Counted from the first letter of the stretch, positions 1 to 9,639 are shown. The stretch is 64,000 bases of DNA from Serratia symbiotica (Periphyllus acericola) (GCF_964019515.1 NZ_OZ026452.1:1798001-1862000), one strand, 5' to 3'. Made by a program: numbers and translations. The notes: generated from the letters alone by a model not told the origin.

Positions 1-533
1 GAACCCACTAAAAGTTAACAATATAGCGCCGAAATTTAGTTTGCCTGACCAAGACGGTGAGAAAATTAATTTGTGATTACCAAAGACAACGTGTACTGAT
101 TTATTTTTATCCCAAGGAGATGACGCCAGGCTGCACCGTGCAAGCCTGCGGGCTGCGGGATAACATGGCCGAGTTGAAAAAGGCCGGTGTTGAGGTGCTA
201 GGTATCAGCACCGACAAACCGGAAAAGTTGTCACGTTTTACTGAAAAAGAGTTACTCAACTTCACGCTACTGTCTGATGAAGATCATCAGGTAGCGCAAC
301 AGTTTGGCGTGTGGGGTGAAAAAACCTTTATGGGCAAAACCTACGATGATATTCACCGTACCAGCTTCTTGATAGACGCAACAGGCAAGGTTGATAAAGT
401 GTTTAATAATTTCAAGACTACCAATCATCACGATATTGTGCTGAGTTACCTGCACACTTTTTCGCGGATAGTAATGATGGGTGCGGCATCCGAAGAAGAA
501 CGTTTGTCAGATACTAACGTATTGAAAAAATAA
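1..533 (+). pseudogene. bcp: Thiol peroxidase Bcp, frameshifted
   Basis: Bcp is a cytosolic peroxiredoxin that reduces hydroperoxides with thioredoxin. The first base of the window appears to be the last base of the ATG: the reading NPLKVNNIAPKFSLPDQDGE runs from base 2 and then hits TGA at about base 75. The rest of the protein (TPGCTVQACGLRD with the peroxidatic Cys, GVWGEKTFMGKTYD) continues in another frame. Where the family has NLTDFQGQRV, two bases seem to be missing. The C-terminus after NHHDIVLSYL also departs from the family and is longer than the usual end near residue 156. Called a pseudogene; only a sequencing error at one spot would rescue most of it. Confidence 0.9.
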
Positions 534-560
534 ATATTTATTTAACGTAAGTACCTGACG

Positions 561-1993
561 ATGACCATTCAGTTGACTAAAACAGCGATAGCAGTACTGT
601 TGCTCGCTACGTTTTCAGCCCCTCCACTGGCGAAGAGCCATGATCAGCTACCTGACACATAGGCACCTCCCACGGCGGCACGCTGAGCATCGGTCAATAG
701 CGGGCGATAGGCGACTTCTATGTGCGACCGCGCGCTTTTAATCCATGATCAGCTGCTGACGCAATACATCAACCAACTGGGTAATCGGCTCGTGGCTAGC
801 GCCTATTTGATACGCATGCCCTTCCATTTTTATCTGGTACGTAATGACGAGATCAATGCCTTCGCCTTCTTTGGCGGCAACGTCGTGCTACACTCCGCTC
901 TGTTCCGCGTCAGTGATAACGAAAGCCAACTGGCTTCGGTGCTGGCACACGAAATTTCACACGTTACCCAACGCCATTTGGCGCGCGCGATGGAAGACCA
1001 GCAGCTGCAGGCTCCGTTGACTTGGGTCTGCGCGTTCAGCTCCATTCTGCTGGCGATGGTCAGCCCCACCATGAGGATGGAGGCACTGAGCAGCACCCTC
1101 GTCGGCACCCAGCAATGCAGGATAAGCTTTACCCAATCAAATGAACAAGAAGCCGACCGCATTGGCATTTAGGTGTTACAACGCGCTGGTTTCGATCCGC
1201 AGGCGATGCCCGTTTTCTTAAAGAAGATGTCGGATCAATCACGCTATGCGTCTAAAACGCCGGAAATGCTGTTGACCCACCCCTTGCCGGACAACCGTCT
1301 CGCCGATGCACGCAACCGAGCTAACCAAATGCCGAAGCATCTTAATACAGTCCTCGCAGGACTACCTGATGGCTAAGGTGCGTTTACTTGGCATGTACAG
1401 TACTGAAGAGGCCTTGACCGATGCACAACTTAACACCTACAGCCAAGGCAACGTGCGCGAGCTGTTTGCCGCCAAATAATGCCATGCCATCCTGTTATAT
1501 GAAGCGAAAAAGTACGATGAAGCACGCCATATTCTCCAGCCAATGTTGGCGTAGAACCCGAAAAACCTCTGGTTACTCGACCTGATGGCCGATATCGATA
1601 TCGGTCAACAACGCGCAGCGCAAGCTATTGCCCGTCTAGAAGCTGCCAACACCGTGCAAAGTAATAATGTTGTGCTGCAACTTAACCTGGCCAACGCTTA
1701 TGTTGAAGGCAACCAACCCGCCATGGCGTCGAAAATGCTTAACCGTTACACTTTTGATCATCCGAACGATCCGAATGGCTGGGAACTGCTGGCGCAGGCC
1801 AGCGCCACCCAAGGGATGCGCGATGCAGAGTTGGCGGCTCGCGCCGAGAGCCTGGCGCTGACCGGCAAGCTAGATAAAGCTATCGGCCAGCTCGCTACAG
1901 AAGCTCGGTAGCCTAAAACAGGCGCGCTATGATGCGCGTATCGACCAACTGCGCCAGTTGCACCAGCGCTTACGTCAATACCAACGGCACTGA
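561..1993 (+). pseudogene. bepA: BepA/YfgC periplasmic M48 metalloprotease, multiply broken
   Basis: BepA is a periplasmic M48 zinc protease/TPR chaperone for outer-membrane protein assembly (LptD). The reading starts with a signal peptide (MTIQLTKTAIAVLLLA) and meets stops near 660. It resumes around 720-1170 with [21 protein letters not shown] and the zinc motif HEISH ([21 protein letters not shown]), stops after EADRIGI, and continues as [17 protein letters not shown] and the TPR part ([19 protein letters not shown], [21 protein letters not shown]). At least four stops or frame changes are visible. Its place between bcp and yfgD and upstream of hda matches Enterobacterales order. Confidence 0.93.
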
Positions 1994-2013
1994 TTTCATC
2001 AGGAATAAAAGCC

Positions 2014-2367
2014 ATGAAGCACGTGACTGTTTATAATAACCCACACTATTCTAAGAGCCGCGAATGCTTGTCGCTGCTGAAGCAGCGTGGCGTTGATGCC
2101 AACGTGGTACTGTACTTTGAAACGCCGCCATCTGGCGATGAATTGCACAACCTGCTGAAAGCACTGGACTTCCGCTCCGCCCGCGATCTGATGCGCAAAA
2201 AAGAAGATTTATACCAGGAATTAAAGCTGGCAGACGCCAGCTTGAGCGAACAGGAGTTTCTCACCGCGATGACGGAACACCCAAAGCTCATCAAACGCCC
2301 TATCGTGGTCGCAGGCGGCAAGGCACGCATTGGCCGATCAGCGGAGCAGGTGCTGGAGATTTTGTAA
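2014..2367 (+). CDS. yfgD: ArsC/Spx-family thioredoxin-fold protein YfgD
   Basis: 117 residues, close to the roughly 119 usual for YfgD, an arsenate-reductase-like (ArsC/Spx fold) protein of unproven role. It begins MKHVTVYNNPHYSKSRECLSLL. The position of the usual ArsC CX5R cysteine reads YNNPHYSKSREC, so the N-terminal Cys is replaced by His while the later SRECL Cys is kept, as in several YfgD proteins. The C-terminal HPKLIKRPIVVAGGKARIGR is the typical ArsC signature. ATG is preceded by AGGAATAAAAGCC, a good ribosome site. It sits directly after the bepA remnant. Confidence 0.9.
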   Translation: MKHVTVYNNPHYSKSRECLSLLKQRGVDANVVLYFETPPSGDELHNLLKALDFRSARDLMRKKEDLYQELKLADASLSEQEFLTAMTEHPKLIKRPIVVAGGKARIGRSAEQVLEIL

Positions 2368-2580
2368 TTTCAGCAGTTTTGATTGCCTGCGATTATGATA
2401 ATACCCCTGATCTGTGCTACTTCGCTTACCCCATGTCACCTGGATGGGCATTTCGTGCGAGCAACGGGCCGCATCAATGGCACTTTGCGCGCTTAGCGCG
2501 TGCCTATGATAAGCATCGGGTCTACGCCGAAAACCCCCAGAACTGCACGCCAAACAATTGACCAATGCCCTGCGCTGCTG
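2368..2580. other. yfgD-hda intergenic stretch
   Basis: Convergent interval between yfgD (+) and hda (-). Open frames exist on both strands (for example a 60-codon reading on plus), but none has a ribosome site or a sequence I recognise. The plus frame has a gene-like feel (SPGWAFRASN...), so this could be a degraded gene. No clear terminator hairpin with a T run was seen. Confidence 0.4.
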
Positions 2581-3282
2581 CTACAGCCCTAGGGTTTCTT
2601 TGACGAACGGGATGGTCAGCTTGCGCTGGGCGGTGATTGAGGCATGATCGAGCTGATTCAGGGTCATGAACAACGTGCGCATCTCGCGATCAAGCCGCTT
2701 CAGCAGAAAACGGCCCACGTCCTCTGGCAGCTCGAAGCCGCGCAGTTTGCCACGCAACTGTAAGGCCAGCAGCTTTTCTTCATCCGATAGCGGCTGCAAC
2801 TTATAAATCTGCCCCCAGTCTAGGCGCGAAGCTAGATCCGGTAAGTATAGATTCAACTGACGCGGTGGCCGATCGCCGGTAATAAACAGCAGCGTGTGGC
2901 CGGTTTCCAGAATGCGGTTGTAGAGGTTGAAAATCGCCATTTCCCACGCCTCATCGCCAGCGATACGCTCGATATTGTCGATGCATACCAACGCCAACTG
3001 TTCCATGCCATCAAATACTTCAGGCATAAAATAGGTGCGCTTATCTAGTGGCACGTAACCCACTGCTTCACCGTGCTGTGAAAGTTCGGCGCAGGCCGCA
3101 TGCAACAGATGGCTGCGCCCCCCACCCTCACGTGACCAAAAATAGATATAGCTGCCATGCTCTTGGCACACGGCTGATCGGATGGCGGCAAGCAGGGATG
3201 GGTTCTCTCCCGGATAAAAACTGTCGAAAGTCTCATCATCGGGGAGATAAAGTGGCAATGAAAGCTGTGCCGACGTATTCAG
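2581..3282 (-). CDS. hda: DnaA inactivator Hda, probable CTG start
   Basis: Hda is an AAA+ protein that, bound to the DNA-loaded sliding clamp, stimulates ATP hydrolysis by DnaA (RIDA) and so prevents re-initiation. Residues align end to end with the family: clamp-binding QLSLPL near the N-terminus, nucleotide-binding [14 protein letters not shown], Walker B LVCIDNIE, sensor region [24 protein letters not shown]. No ATG is available at the right place. The conserved N-terminus ([14 protein letters not shown]) begins at a CTG at 3282, preceded by GAGGT six bases upstream, and this gives 233 residues, the standard length. A downstream TTG at 3258 would remove the clamp motif. The E. coli gene is also reported to start at CTG. 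The usual upstream neighbour uraA is gone; an IS copy lies 130 bp upstream. Confidence 0.9.
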   Translation of the reverse strand: MNTSAQLSLPLYLPDDETFDSFYPGENPSLLAAIRSAVCQEHGSYIYFWSREGGGRSHLLHAACAELSQHGEAVGYVPLDKRTYFMPEVFDGMEQLALVCIDNIERIAGDEAWEMAIFNLYNRILETGHTLLFITGDRPPRQLNLYLPDLASRLDWGQIYKLQPLSDEEKLLALQLRGKLRGFELPEDVGRFLLKRLDREMRTLFMTLNQLDHASITAQRKLTIPFVKETLGL

Positions 3283-3361
3283 AGAAGTACCTCAACCAAA
3301 ACAGGCAGGAAAACGCGGCCAGTTTAACACAGAAAATCAGCGCTGTTGAACCGGCAGGATT

Positions 3362-3415
3362 TAGAGCCTATACCAGTAAGCCTACATTGTTTCAGCCCCT
3401 TTGGATACAGACACA
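3362..3415 (+). repeat. 145-bp dispersed element, copy R1 (left end only)
   Basis: GAGCCTATACCAGTAAGCC followed by TACATTGTTTCAGCCCC and TTTGGATACAGACA matches the left end of the element best seen at 48681-48825. It is cut off where the IS903-like element begins at 3416, so the IS inserted into, or recombined at, this repeat. Confidence 0.6.
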
Positions 3416-4486
3416 GACGTTGTTGAATAAATCGGATCTGGAATAAAGAGTCCCCTGAATGGGCAGCTTTCAGGCAAGGCGTACACTTTGTGGCATACCG
3501 GCGAGCATCATCTTGTTTAGTGAATAGATCATGGCCAGCGCCTCTGCAACTTGCCCATCATAATCTCGCAGCGACAGGTGACCACCAAATAGCTGTTTTA
3601 CTCTGTACCTCGCTGTTGCCGCTATCGAACGTCGGTGGTAGCCTGTGATACTTTTCCACCGTGTGTTGTCTCCGGTAACGCGCCGGTTCGCCACCGCTTG
3701 ATTTCGCTCTGCATACTCTGCATAGTCTGCCGACCAATAATGGGCTCCGCTGCTGGGCGGTATTAACGCCTTGAGCTTCTTGCCCCTTAACTCATCATCA
3801 CACACTCGCGTATCCTAAGCCCGATACGCCGAGGCGACTTTGATTTTACGGTACCTCTGGCGGATGAGACCTGGGAAGGCTTCGGTATCGGTGACATTAC
3901 TCAAGGAAAGGTCAGCACAGGTGACCTCATGTGTTTCTGTATCTACGGCCAAATGCAGTTTTCGCCAGATCCGCCGTTTTTCCTGACCGTGTTTTTTTAC
4001 CTTCCACTCCCCTTAACCCAACACGTTGAGCGTTGAGCCCGCTAGAGTCGATAACGAGGTGCGCAATTTCACCCGGCGTTGGTGTTTTAAACGGGACATG
4101 GCCGGACTTCGCCCGCTTACTGATACAGGTGTCATCCGGGCAGTTCAACGGCACTTTAATCAGTGTGACAATGGAGTCGACGAAGCCCTGGAGGGCGCGA
4201 AGTGTCAGGCCGAAAATCCGTTTCAGCATCAATACGCTGGTGATTGCCATATCGGAATAATGTGGTGGGCGACCACGCAGAGAAGGTTTTGCCTCGCAGT
4301 ACCAGGCGTGAAGTGCCGTTTCATCCACCGAGAAAGTGAGTGAACCCCGAGCGATAAGGGCGTTGTTGTAAGCCTTACAGTTGGTGATGTTGAACTTTTG
4401 CTAGGCCACGGAATGTCGCTATTTTGACAGAAGGAGAGTGATCTGATCCGCGTGCCGGCCAAATGTTCGATTTATTCAACAACGCT
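3416..4486 (-). mobile_element. IS903-like element (IS5 family), copy A, defective
   Basis: About 1.07 kb bounded by inverted ends reading (G)GCGTTGTTGAATAAATC, with one mutated base at the left end (GACGTTG). The minus-strand transposase is in pieces. N-terminal parts are at 3927-4443 (TALHAWYCEAKPSLRGRPPHYS, VIDSSGLNAQRVG with the first catalytic Asp). The C-terminal part is at 3470-3805 (CDDELRGKKLKALIPPSSGA, RVKQLFGGHLSLRDYDGQV). A TAG at 3815-3817 replaces the Tyr of the DGAYDTR motif, and the Glu of the Y(2)R(3)E(6)K signature is Ala (codon 3617-3619). There are further frameshifts. No flanking direct repeat is visible (left flank is repeat R1, right flank is mnmC), so this is a recombined junction. 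Confidence 0.92.
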
Positions 4487-4617
4487 TTAAGAAACACATA
4501 GCGGGTTTCTTCCAGCCCATTTTGATTGGAAAAATAAACGTTATTGAACTGTTTCGAAACAGGTGTACCTTGTTCGTTCCAAATTAGCATTGCGGTTTGG
4601 ATGGCGGCATGGCTCAC
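4487..4617 (-). pseudogene. mnmC: mnmC 5' fragment cut by IS
   Basis: MnmC is a bifunctional tRNA wobble-uridine enzyme of about 660-690 residues. Only about 43 N-terminal residues remain: [19 protein letters not shown] then [21 protein letters not shown], after which the reading enters the IS end (ALLNKSNIW). A GTG at 4617 is the likely old start. Divergent placement from fabB is the normal enterobacterial arrangement, so this is the true locus, truncated by copy A. Confidence 0.9.
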
Positions 4618-4706
4618 GATAAATTGCTCGTAACTCAAGGGATGACGCGAATTCTAACGGCACTGGCACAGTGGCGCAAATTCGAGAAAAATAAAATTGA
4701 AAAACG

Positions 4707-4740
4707 CTGATCGGACTTGTTCGGCGTACAACTGTACGCT
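4707..4740 (+). promoter_or_regulatory. FadR and FabR operators of fabB
   Basis: CTGATCGGACTTGTTCG (4707-4723) matches the FadR activator site in front of enterobacterial fabB. Next to it, the perfect palindrome GCGTACA-AC-TGTACGC (4724-4739) matches the FabR repressor box. TTGTTC (4717-4722) and TAAAGT (4740-4745), 17 bp apart, are a plausible promoter overlapping both sites; TATAAT at 4770 is an alternative -10. The spacing supports intact dual control of unsaturated fatty-acid synthesis. Confidence 0.75.
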
Positions 4741-4795
4741 AAAGTGCGATGCAAAACCCCTTAGGTAAATATAATAAGTGTGGGAGAGGTATTAA

Positions 4796-6010
4796 ATGAA
4801 ACGTGCAGTGATTACTGGCTTGGGAATCGTCTCCAGCATTGGTAATAACCAGCAGGAGGTTCGGGAGAGCCTACAGGAAGGTCGATCTGGGATCACTTTC
4901 TCCCAGGAACTGAAAGATTCCGGCATGCGTAGTCACGTATGGGGCAATGTTAAACTGGACATCACCGGTTTGATCGATCGTAAAATAATGCGTTTTATGA
5001 GCGACGCATCTGTTTATGCTTATCTTTCCATGGAAGAAGCTATCAAGGATGCTGGCTTGACTGCGGATCAAGTATCTAACGATCGTACTGGTCTGGTGGT
5101 CGGTTCTGGCGGTGGTTCGCCACGTAACCAGGTTGCTGGCTCTGATGGCATGCGCGCTAAAGGTTTGCGCGGCGTTGGCCCATACATGGTGACCAAGGCC
5201 ATGGCTTCTGGCGTTTCTGCCTGCCTGGCAACTCCGTTTAAAATCCGTGGCATCAACTATTCTATCAGCTCTGCCTGCGCCACCTCTGCACATTGCATCG
5301 GCCACGCGGTTGAATTGATCCAACTGGGCAAGCAGGATATCGTTTTTGCAGGCGGCGGCGAAGAATTGTGCTGGGAAATGGCCTGTGAGTTTGATGCAAT
5401 GGGCGCATTATCTACCAACTATAACGATACCCCAGAAAAAGCCTCCCGCACCTATGACGCAGCACGCGATGGTTTCATTATCGCTGGCGGTGGCGGTATG
5501 GTCGTGGTTGAAGAGCTGGAACACGCGCTGGCTCGCGGTGCGCATATCTATGCGGAAATCATCGGTTACGGTGCGACCTCAGACGGAGCCGACATGGTAG
5601 CGCCATCAGGCGAAGGCGCGGTACGTTGTATGAAGATGACCTTGCAGGGTATTGACACCCCCATCGACTATATGAACGTGCACGGCACGTCCACGCCTGT
5701 TGGCGATGTGAAAGAACTGGGAGCAATCCGTGAAGTGTTTGGTGACAACATCCCGGCAATCTCCTCCACCAAGGCGATGACGGGTCATTCTCTGGGCGCT
5801 GCTGGTGTTCAGGAAGCGATTTACTGCCTGCTGATGGTTGAGCACGGTTTTATCGCGCCCAGTATCAACATTGAGAACTTGGACGCACATGCGGTGGGCA
5901 TAAACATCGTAACCCAGCCGACCCAGCGCCAGTTAACCACTGTGATGTCAAATAGCTTTGGCTTCGGTGGTACCAACGCTACGCTAGTCATGCGCAAGTT
6001 ACCGCAGTGA
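4796..6010 (+). CDS. fabB: 3-oxoacyl-ACP synthase I (KAS I)
   Basis: FabB condenses malonyl-ACP with acyl-ACP and elongates the cis-unsaturated intermediates of type II fatty-acid synthesis. 404 residues, against about 404-406 in the family. The catalytic triad is present: Cys161 in [10 protein letters not shown], His296 in [11 protein letters not shown], His331 in GHSLGAAG, with the glycine-rich [10 protein letters not shown] near the end. ATG follows GGGAGAGGT. The upstream region carries FadR and FabR sites. It looks fully intact, as expected for an essential gene beside broken mnmC. Confidence 0.98.
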   Translation: MKRAVITGLGIVSSIGNNQQEVRESLQEGRSGITFSQELKDSGMRSHVWGNVKLDITGLIDRKIMRFMSDASVYAYLSMEEAIKDAGLTADQVSNDRTGLVVGSGGGSPRNQVAGSDGMRAKGLRGVGPYMVTKAMASGVSACLATPFKIRGINYSISSACATSAHCIGHAVELIQLGKQDIVFAGGGEELCWEMACEFDAMGALSTNYNDTPEKASRTYDAARDGFIIAGGGGMVVVEELEHALARGAHIYAEIIGYGATSDGADMVAPSGEGAVRCMKMTLQGIDTPIDYMNVHGTSTPVGDVKELGAIREVFGDNIPAISSTKAMTGHSLGAAGVQEAIYCLLMVEHGFIAPSINIENLDAHAVGINIVTQPTQRQLTTVMSNSFGFGGTNATLVMRKLPQ

Positions 6011-6316
6011 TCATGGTGGTGTACCGCATAGCTTGGTAGCAGTAAATAGTGCCAGGCACAGTGTTTCAAGATGATCAAACATTGAGGTAATAAGAATAAA
6101 AAGTTAATTGCGATTAGGTTACTGTCGGTCGTGCTAGGCTATGTATGGTGGGCACCAATACCTAAAGGCTCTAAGCAGGATAACTGGGAGACCGCAGCTG
6201 TTATCGCTGCGGAACAGCGGAGGTTACTGGCCTGACTCTCGGTATTATCGCCCTAACTTAAATAACAGGTCATTATCTGTTCCGCGTGTATAAGCCCGGG
6301 GCGTTGCCTAAAAGAT
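6011..6316 (+). other. Degenerate stretch after fabB with a small membrane-like frame
   Basis: No intact gene. After GAGG at about 6084, a frame from 6101 to a TGA at 6233-6235 reads KLIAIRLLSVVLGYVWWAP then IPKGSKQDNWETAAVIAAEQ, i.e. one hydrophobic segment followed by a charged tail, but it has no start codon. A second run (VYKPGALPK, 6286-6312) may be its decayed continuation. I do not recognise the family. Confidence 0.35.
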
Positions 6317-6366
6317 GCCCATTCAGGGGACTCTCTTATTCCAAATCCGATTTATTCAACAACGCC
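6317..6366. mobile_element. IS903-like left-end fragment
   Basis: TGCCCATTCAGGGGACTC followed by TTATTCCAAATCCGATT and TATTCAACAACGCC is the reverse complement of the transposase-3' end of copies A and C, including the terminal inverted repeat. Only about 50 bp survive. Confidence 0.85.
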
Positions 6367-6990
6367 GTATTTAGGATCAGATCACGCATCCCCCTGACAA
6401 TAGAGGCAGTCCCGTGGCAAAGCAGAAGTTCAGAATCACCCACTGGAGCACCTACAGTAAAGCACTCATCAACCGGGATTCCATCACCTGCGGTGGCGGT
6501 AAGCATCATGATCGAGTCTTGAACGTCCATCCGAAACTAATTTCACGTTTGATTTTCGGGGGATAATAGTTTTTATCCCTCTGCGTTTCAGCTCGTTACG
6601 CTGTGTATGCCCAAAGTAAGCATTATCAGCCAACACCAGACGTATACAAAGTTTCATGCTGCCCCTTCCCACGCTGCACGCCAATACCCTCCAGATGGCG
6701 TAACGCGAACTGACATTTGTAGGCCTGTCCGAAAATCAGCATGATATTTAACGGGATACCGCTTGCGTCTATTGCCATATGGATTTTGGTGCCATAACCA
6801 CTGCGCGAGCGACCTAGGCTGTTATCTCCAGTGATATCGGTTTTTTTAAGCACCGACAGCACATATGATAGCCCAGATATTACTGCCATCCAGAGCGGTG
6901 GCAAACCAGTCAGCAAGGCCATGAGCATAAAGGTATGAAAGTAACCTGTTGAAAATAATGTTAATAACTCCATACGTCAACCATCGTTTA
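6367..6990 (-). mobile_element. Composite IS5-family debris
   Basis: Two different IS5-family pieces are joined. At 6411-6480 (+) a transposase N-terminus reads AKQKFRITHWSTYSKALINR, a different IS903/IS102-type lineage from copies A-C. From about 6500 to 6973 on minus is a second transposase: DNSLGRSRSGYGTKIHMAID with the conserved first-Asp region, then LADNAYFGHTQRNELKRRGI and IPRKSN. These are split into two frames at about 6650. No complete ends are seen. The cluster marks the join between the fabB block and the mlaA block. Confidence 0.75.
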
Positions 6991-7214
6991 AAGCCGTTAT
7001 AAAAGGTTTTACATGGGCCATATCGCTTAAGTAAATCGCGCTATGATACTCCTGAACACAGTATCTATAACCTTCCTTGGGAAGATCGTAGCAAACCATA
7101 GTTTTATATGTTGTAGAAACAGACAATTACTATAGCTTAAGTGATTAAGGAACACAGCCTGGTCTTAATGCCTTCAGACTCTTTTTTTCTCGACTGGATA
7201 GCCTTTATCCATGC

Positions 7215-7319
7215 AGAAACGGACATTACGCAACAGCCACAGCGTACATGGAGTACGTGAGGATGGAGAGAACTGCCCAGGGCCAAAGTGGCAAATAAAA
7301 TTACCTAATGAGATAGGTT
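7215..7319 (+). repeat. 145-bp dispersed element, copy R2 (partial)
   Basis: Contains AGCGTACATGGAGTACGTGA, GGCAAATAAAATTACC and the right end CCTAATGAGATAGGTT, matching 48730-48825. The left terminus is missing. The rest of 6991-7351 shows no gene. Confidence 0.7.
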
Positions 7320-7351
7320 ATTAACTTGCGGGCGGTTTTTCATCGTGGGGC

Positions 7352-8113
7352 TTACTGTGCCGAATCGATCTCGTCTAAATCCCCCTGGATCGCTTTGGCA
7401 TTCTGGTTTTCATCCGGCTTTAGCGAACCGCCTTTGGCGATAAAGTCATGACGTTGGAAGTAGGCTTCACGCACCATCATGTAAGGGTCGGAAGAGTTGC
7501 GGAGCAGGCCATCATAATCCAGCAACTGGGCACGAGTTTCAATGCCTTCAACCACCCATTTGCCCGCCGACATCCAGAAGGTCAAGTAACTTAGCATCGG
7601 GTAGAACGCATCCGCCCAGTCGCAGAGATCTTCACGCAAGGTGAAACTACCGTAGCCCGGTAGCATCACGTATGGGCCATAGCCAACATTATAATGTCCC
7701 AAGGTTCTGCCAAAACGGTTTGATTCTTCTCGCACCAGTGTCGGGTTGGCCATGCCAGCCACGTCGATCAGCCCCACCATTCCCAACAGGGTATTCAGGA
7801 AGAAACGGTTAAAATGGATCATCCCACGGTACGGGTCCCCCTTTAGGAATGCATTAACCATGCTGGCTGGCTCTTCCAGATTAGAGGTGAAGTTGCTCAG
7901 TCCGTCACGCGCCGACATTGGCAGATAGTCACGCCAAGCTACCGCCACCGGGCGCAGTACATAGGGGTCCAAAACGTTATAGTTAAAGTCAAACATCGTC
8001 CGGTTAAACCCTTCAAGAGGATCAGATCGCCCCGGTGATTCATTATCTGGCGCACTGGCGCAGCCCACCAATAATACCGTTGCAAAAGCCAGCCCAGTCA
8101 GGCGAAAGTTCAT
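7352..8113 (-). CDS. mlaA: MlaA (VacJ) outer-membrane phospholipid-trafficking lipoprotein
   Basis: MlaA sits in the outer membrane with OmpC/F and removes misplaced phospholipids from the outer leaflet, passing them to MlaC and the MlaFEDB transporter. From ATG 8113 the protein has 253 residues with a signal peptide and lipobox LLVGC (lipidated Cys at residue 18), then family blocks DPLEGFNRTMFDFNYNVLDP, FLNTLLGMVGLIDVAGMA and FGRTLGHYNVGYGPYVMLPG. An ATG four codons earlier lies inside the likely ribosome site (ATGGAAAAAA). Intact. Elsewhere it adjoins fadL, which is not present here. Confidence 0.96.
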   Translation of the reverse strand: MNFRLTGLAFATVLLVGCASAPDNESPGRSDPLEGFNRTMFDFNYNVLDPYVLRPVAVAWRDYLPMSARDGLSNFTSNLEEPASMVNAFLKGDPYRGMIHFNRFFLNTLLGMVGLIDVAGMANPTLVREESNRFGRTLGHYNVGYGPYVMLPGYGSFTLREDLCDWADAFYPMLSYLTFWMSAGKWVVEGIETRAQLLDYDGLLRNSSDPYMMVREAYFQRHDFIAKGGSLKPDENQNAKAIQGDLDEIDSAQ

Positions 8114-8763
8114 ATTTTTTTCCATAAAACACGTTCGTTTTTTCAGGGTACCCGCTTGTTTATTTGAACTCTAACCTGCTCTTTACTGCTGAGGTTCTGT
8201 AATAGCTTAGCTGCCTCCAGCAGCAGCGTCTATTGACACTAAGTTTAACAGTTTATTCGCAAGCCTGTGTTTTTGCTTGCGCAATGCGGCGCCTGATCGT
8301 AGCTTTCCCCTGTTGAGGCCTATTTTGTCGCATATTGCATCCCTCAGCAACGCCTGCCCGCCAAACCAGCCAAAATACGCAGCAGACTGGCCTTAACTGC
8401 GCCGTTTTACCCTGCGACCTGAATGAATTTCGCCAGGATGCACCGAAAAGTTTAGCTTACTAAACAGGGAGCGTTCATCGCGCACACCACTCAAACCTTT
8501 GACTTGCCACATCTAAAGGTACACATGTCTCTTTGGGATAGCGAATCCCCTAGCATAAGCCGCATGCAGCCCGCTGCGTATGCTCCAAAGCATAAATAGA
8601 CGACAATGCGCCTGATACCTAGGAAAAAAACCGTGTTCACAGCCAACCTAGCGAATAAATAGATGAGCACTTGGTGAGTAAATAAGCAAACGCACCGGTA
8701 AGTACTTGTTCTGAAAGTAATAAAAGGTATAATACTCGGCAGCTTAGGCTACCGTTCCATAGA
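8114..8763. other. 650-bp gene-free stretch between mlaA and tRNA-Arg
   Basis: No frame of coding quality on either strand and no recognisable IS end. It holds the mlaA upstream region (T-rich at 8120-8145). It may be an erased gene (fadL or island content would be expected near here), but no conserved peptide was found. Confidence 0.5.
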
Positions 8764-8838
8764 GTCCCCGTAGTTAAACGGATATAACAAGCCACTCCTA
8801 AGGGCTAGTTACTGGTTCGATTCCAGTCGGGGACACCA
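8764..8838 (+). tRNA. argW: tRNA-Arg (anticodon CCT)
   Basis: 75 nt including CCA. Acceptor stem GTCCCCG/CGGGGAC pairs fully, the T arm is ACTGG-TTCGATT-CCAGT, and the anticodon loop is CTCCTAA with CCT at 8797-8799. The bottom pair of the anticodon stem is A31·G39 instead of the usual C-G, so the stem has a mismatch next to the loop. Immediately downstream is an integrase stub, in keeping with this tRNA gene being a common island attachment site. Confidence 0.9.
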
Positions 8839-8986
8839 TTTTGCTGTCTACCGACGTCTACAAAAACTAGCTTTATCACACAAAATTAATGAGTTAATCA
8901 ACTCACTTCGTCTACCAAATTCCACCCACCGCCCCGCTTACTTGTTGGTATGGTAAGTTCGATTTGGTTTGTACCAACACAGGGAT

Positions 8987-9076
8987 ATGTATGCAATAGC
9001 CCTCAATGAAGCAAGGGTAAATAAGACAAAACCTACCGATAAACCGGTGAAACTCACAGACCTGCCCCAGGATTAG
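8987..9076 (+). pseudogene. Tyrosine integrase N-terminal stub (P4-like)
   Basis: ATG 8987 reads MYAIALNEARVNKTKPTDKP then VKLTDLPQD and stops at TAG 9074. The block ARVNKTKPTDKPVKLTD resembles the N-terminal DUF4102-type domain of P4-family integrases (roughly 400 residues), which normally lie just downstream of the tRNA in which the island integrated. About 29 residues remain. Interpreted as the scar of an integrated element at tRNA-Arg. The short length limits certainty. Confidence 0.6.
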
Positions 9077-9121
9077 ATACAACGTTCAGTTAGCAATGTC
9101 AGTTTGTTTACTCACTATTTC

Positions 9122-9440
9122 TCAGTTTCGCCACTCAGTTGCAAATTCATACGGCGTCAAATAATTCAGTGCTGAGTGCGGTCGGCACTCGCTATGCTCC
9201 TTACGCCATTCATTGATTATTCCCCGCGCGTGACTGACATCACTGAACACGTGTTCATTAAGGTATTCATCGCTAAAACGTTCGTTAATACTCTCGATAA
9301 ACCCGTTCTATGTCGGCTTTACCTGGCTGGTTCAATCGCAACTCCACACCATGCTCATCAGCCTATTGGTCTAGTGCCCGGCAGGTAAATTCAGTCCCCT
9401 GATCTGTTCTTATCGTCACCGGATAGTCACGAAACAGCGC
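9122..9440 (-). mobile_element. IS3-family transposase C-terminal remnant
   Basis: On minus: TDQGTEFTCRALDQ, a TAG, ADEHGVELRLNQPGK, then in another frame NGFIESINERFSDEYLNEHV with the catalytic Glu, and PHSALNYLTPYEFATEWRN with its stop at 9122-9124. This is the end of an IS3-family (IS407/IS51-like) OrfB, inactivated by one stop and one frameshift. The 5' half and orfA are missing. Confidence 0.88.
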
Positions 9441-9639
9441 AATTATGAACGTCGATTACAAAAATGTGCCTAAATCAGTGTCCGATGTTGGTTGACCATT
9501 ACAGATGGTTTCAAACGAGTATAAATGGGGAGAAAGGTGATGCATCTAATTAGTCGAACCTGTGTTTATCAATGAAGGAAACGATGACGTTTTCATGCAA
9601 CGCAATAGAACGTGAGAAGCAGAGAGTTTTGCGAGCTAC

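Noticed and set aside
8843-8960. Second attachment-site copy right after tRNA-Arg
   Set aside because: I could not find a repeat of the tRNA 3' end within the following few hundred bases, so no att boundary is claimed.
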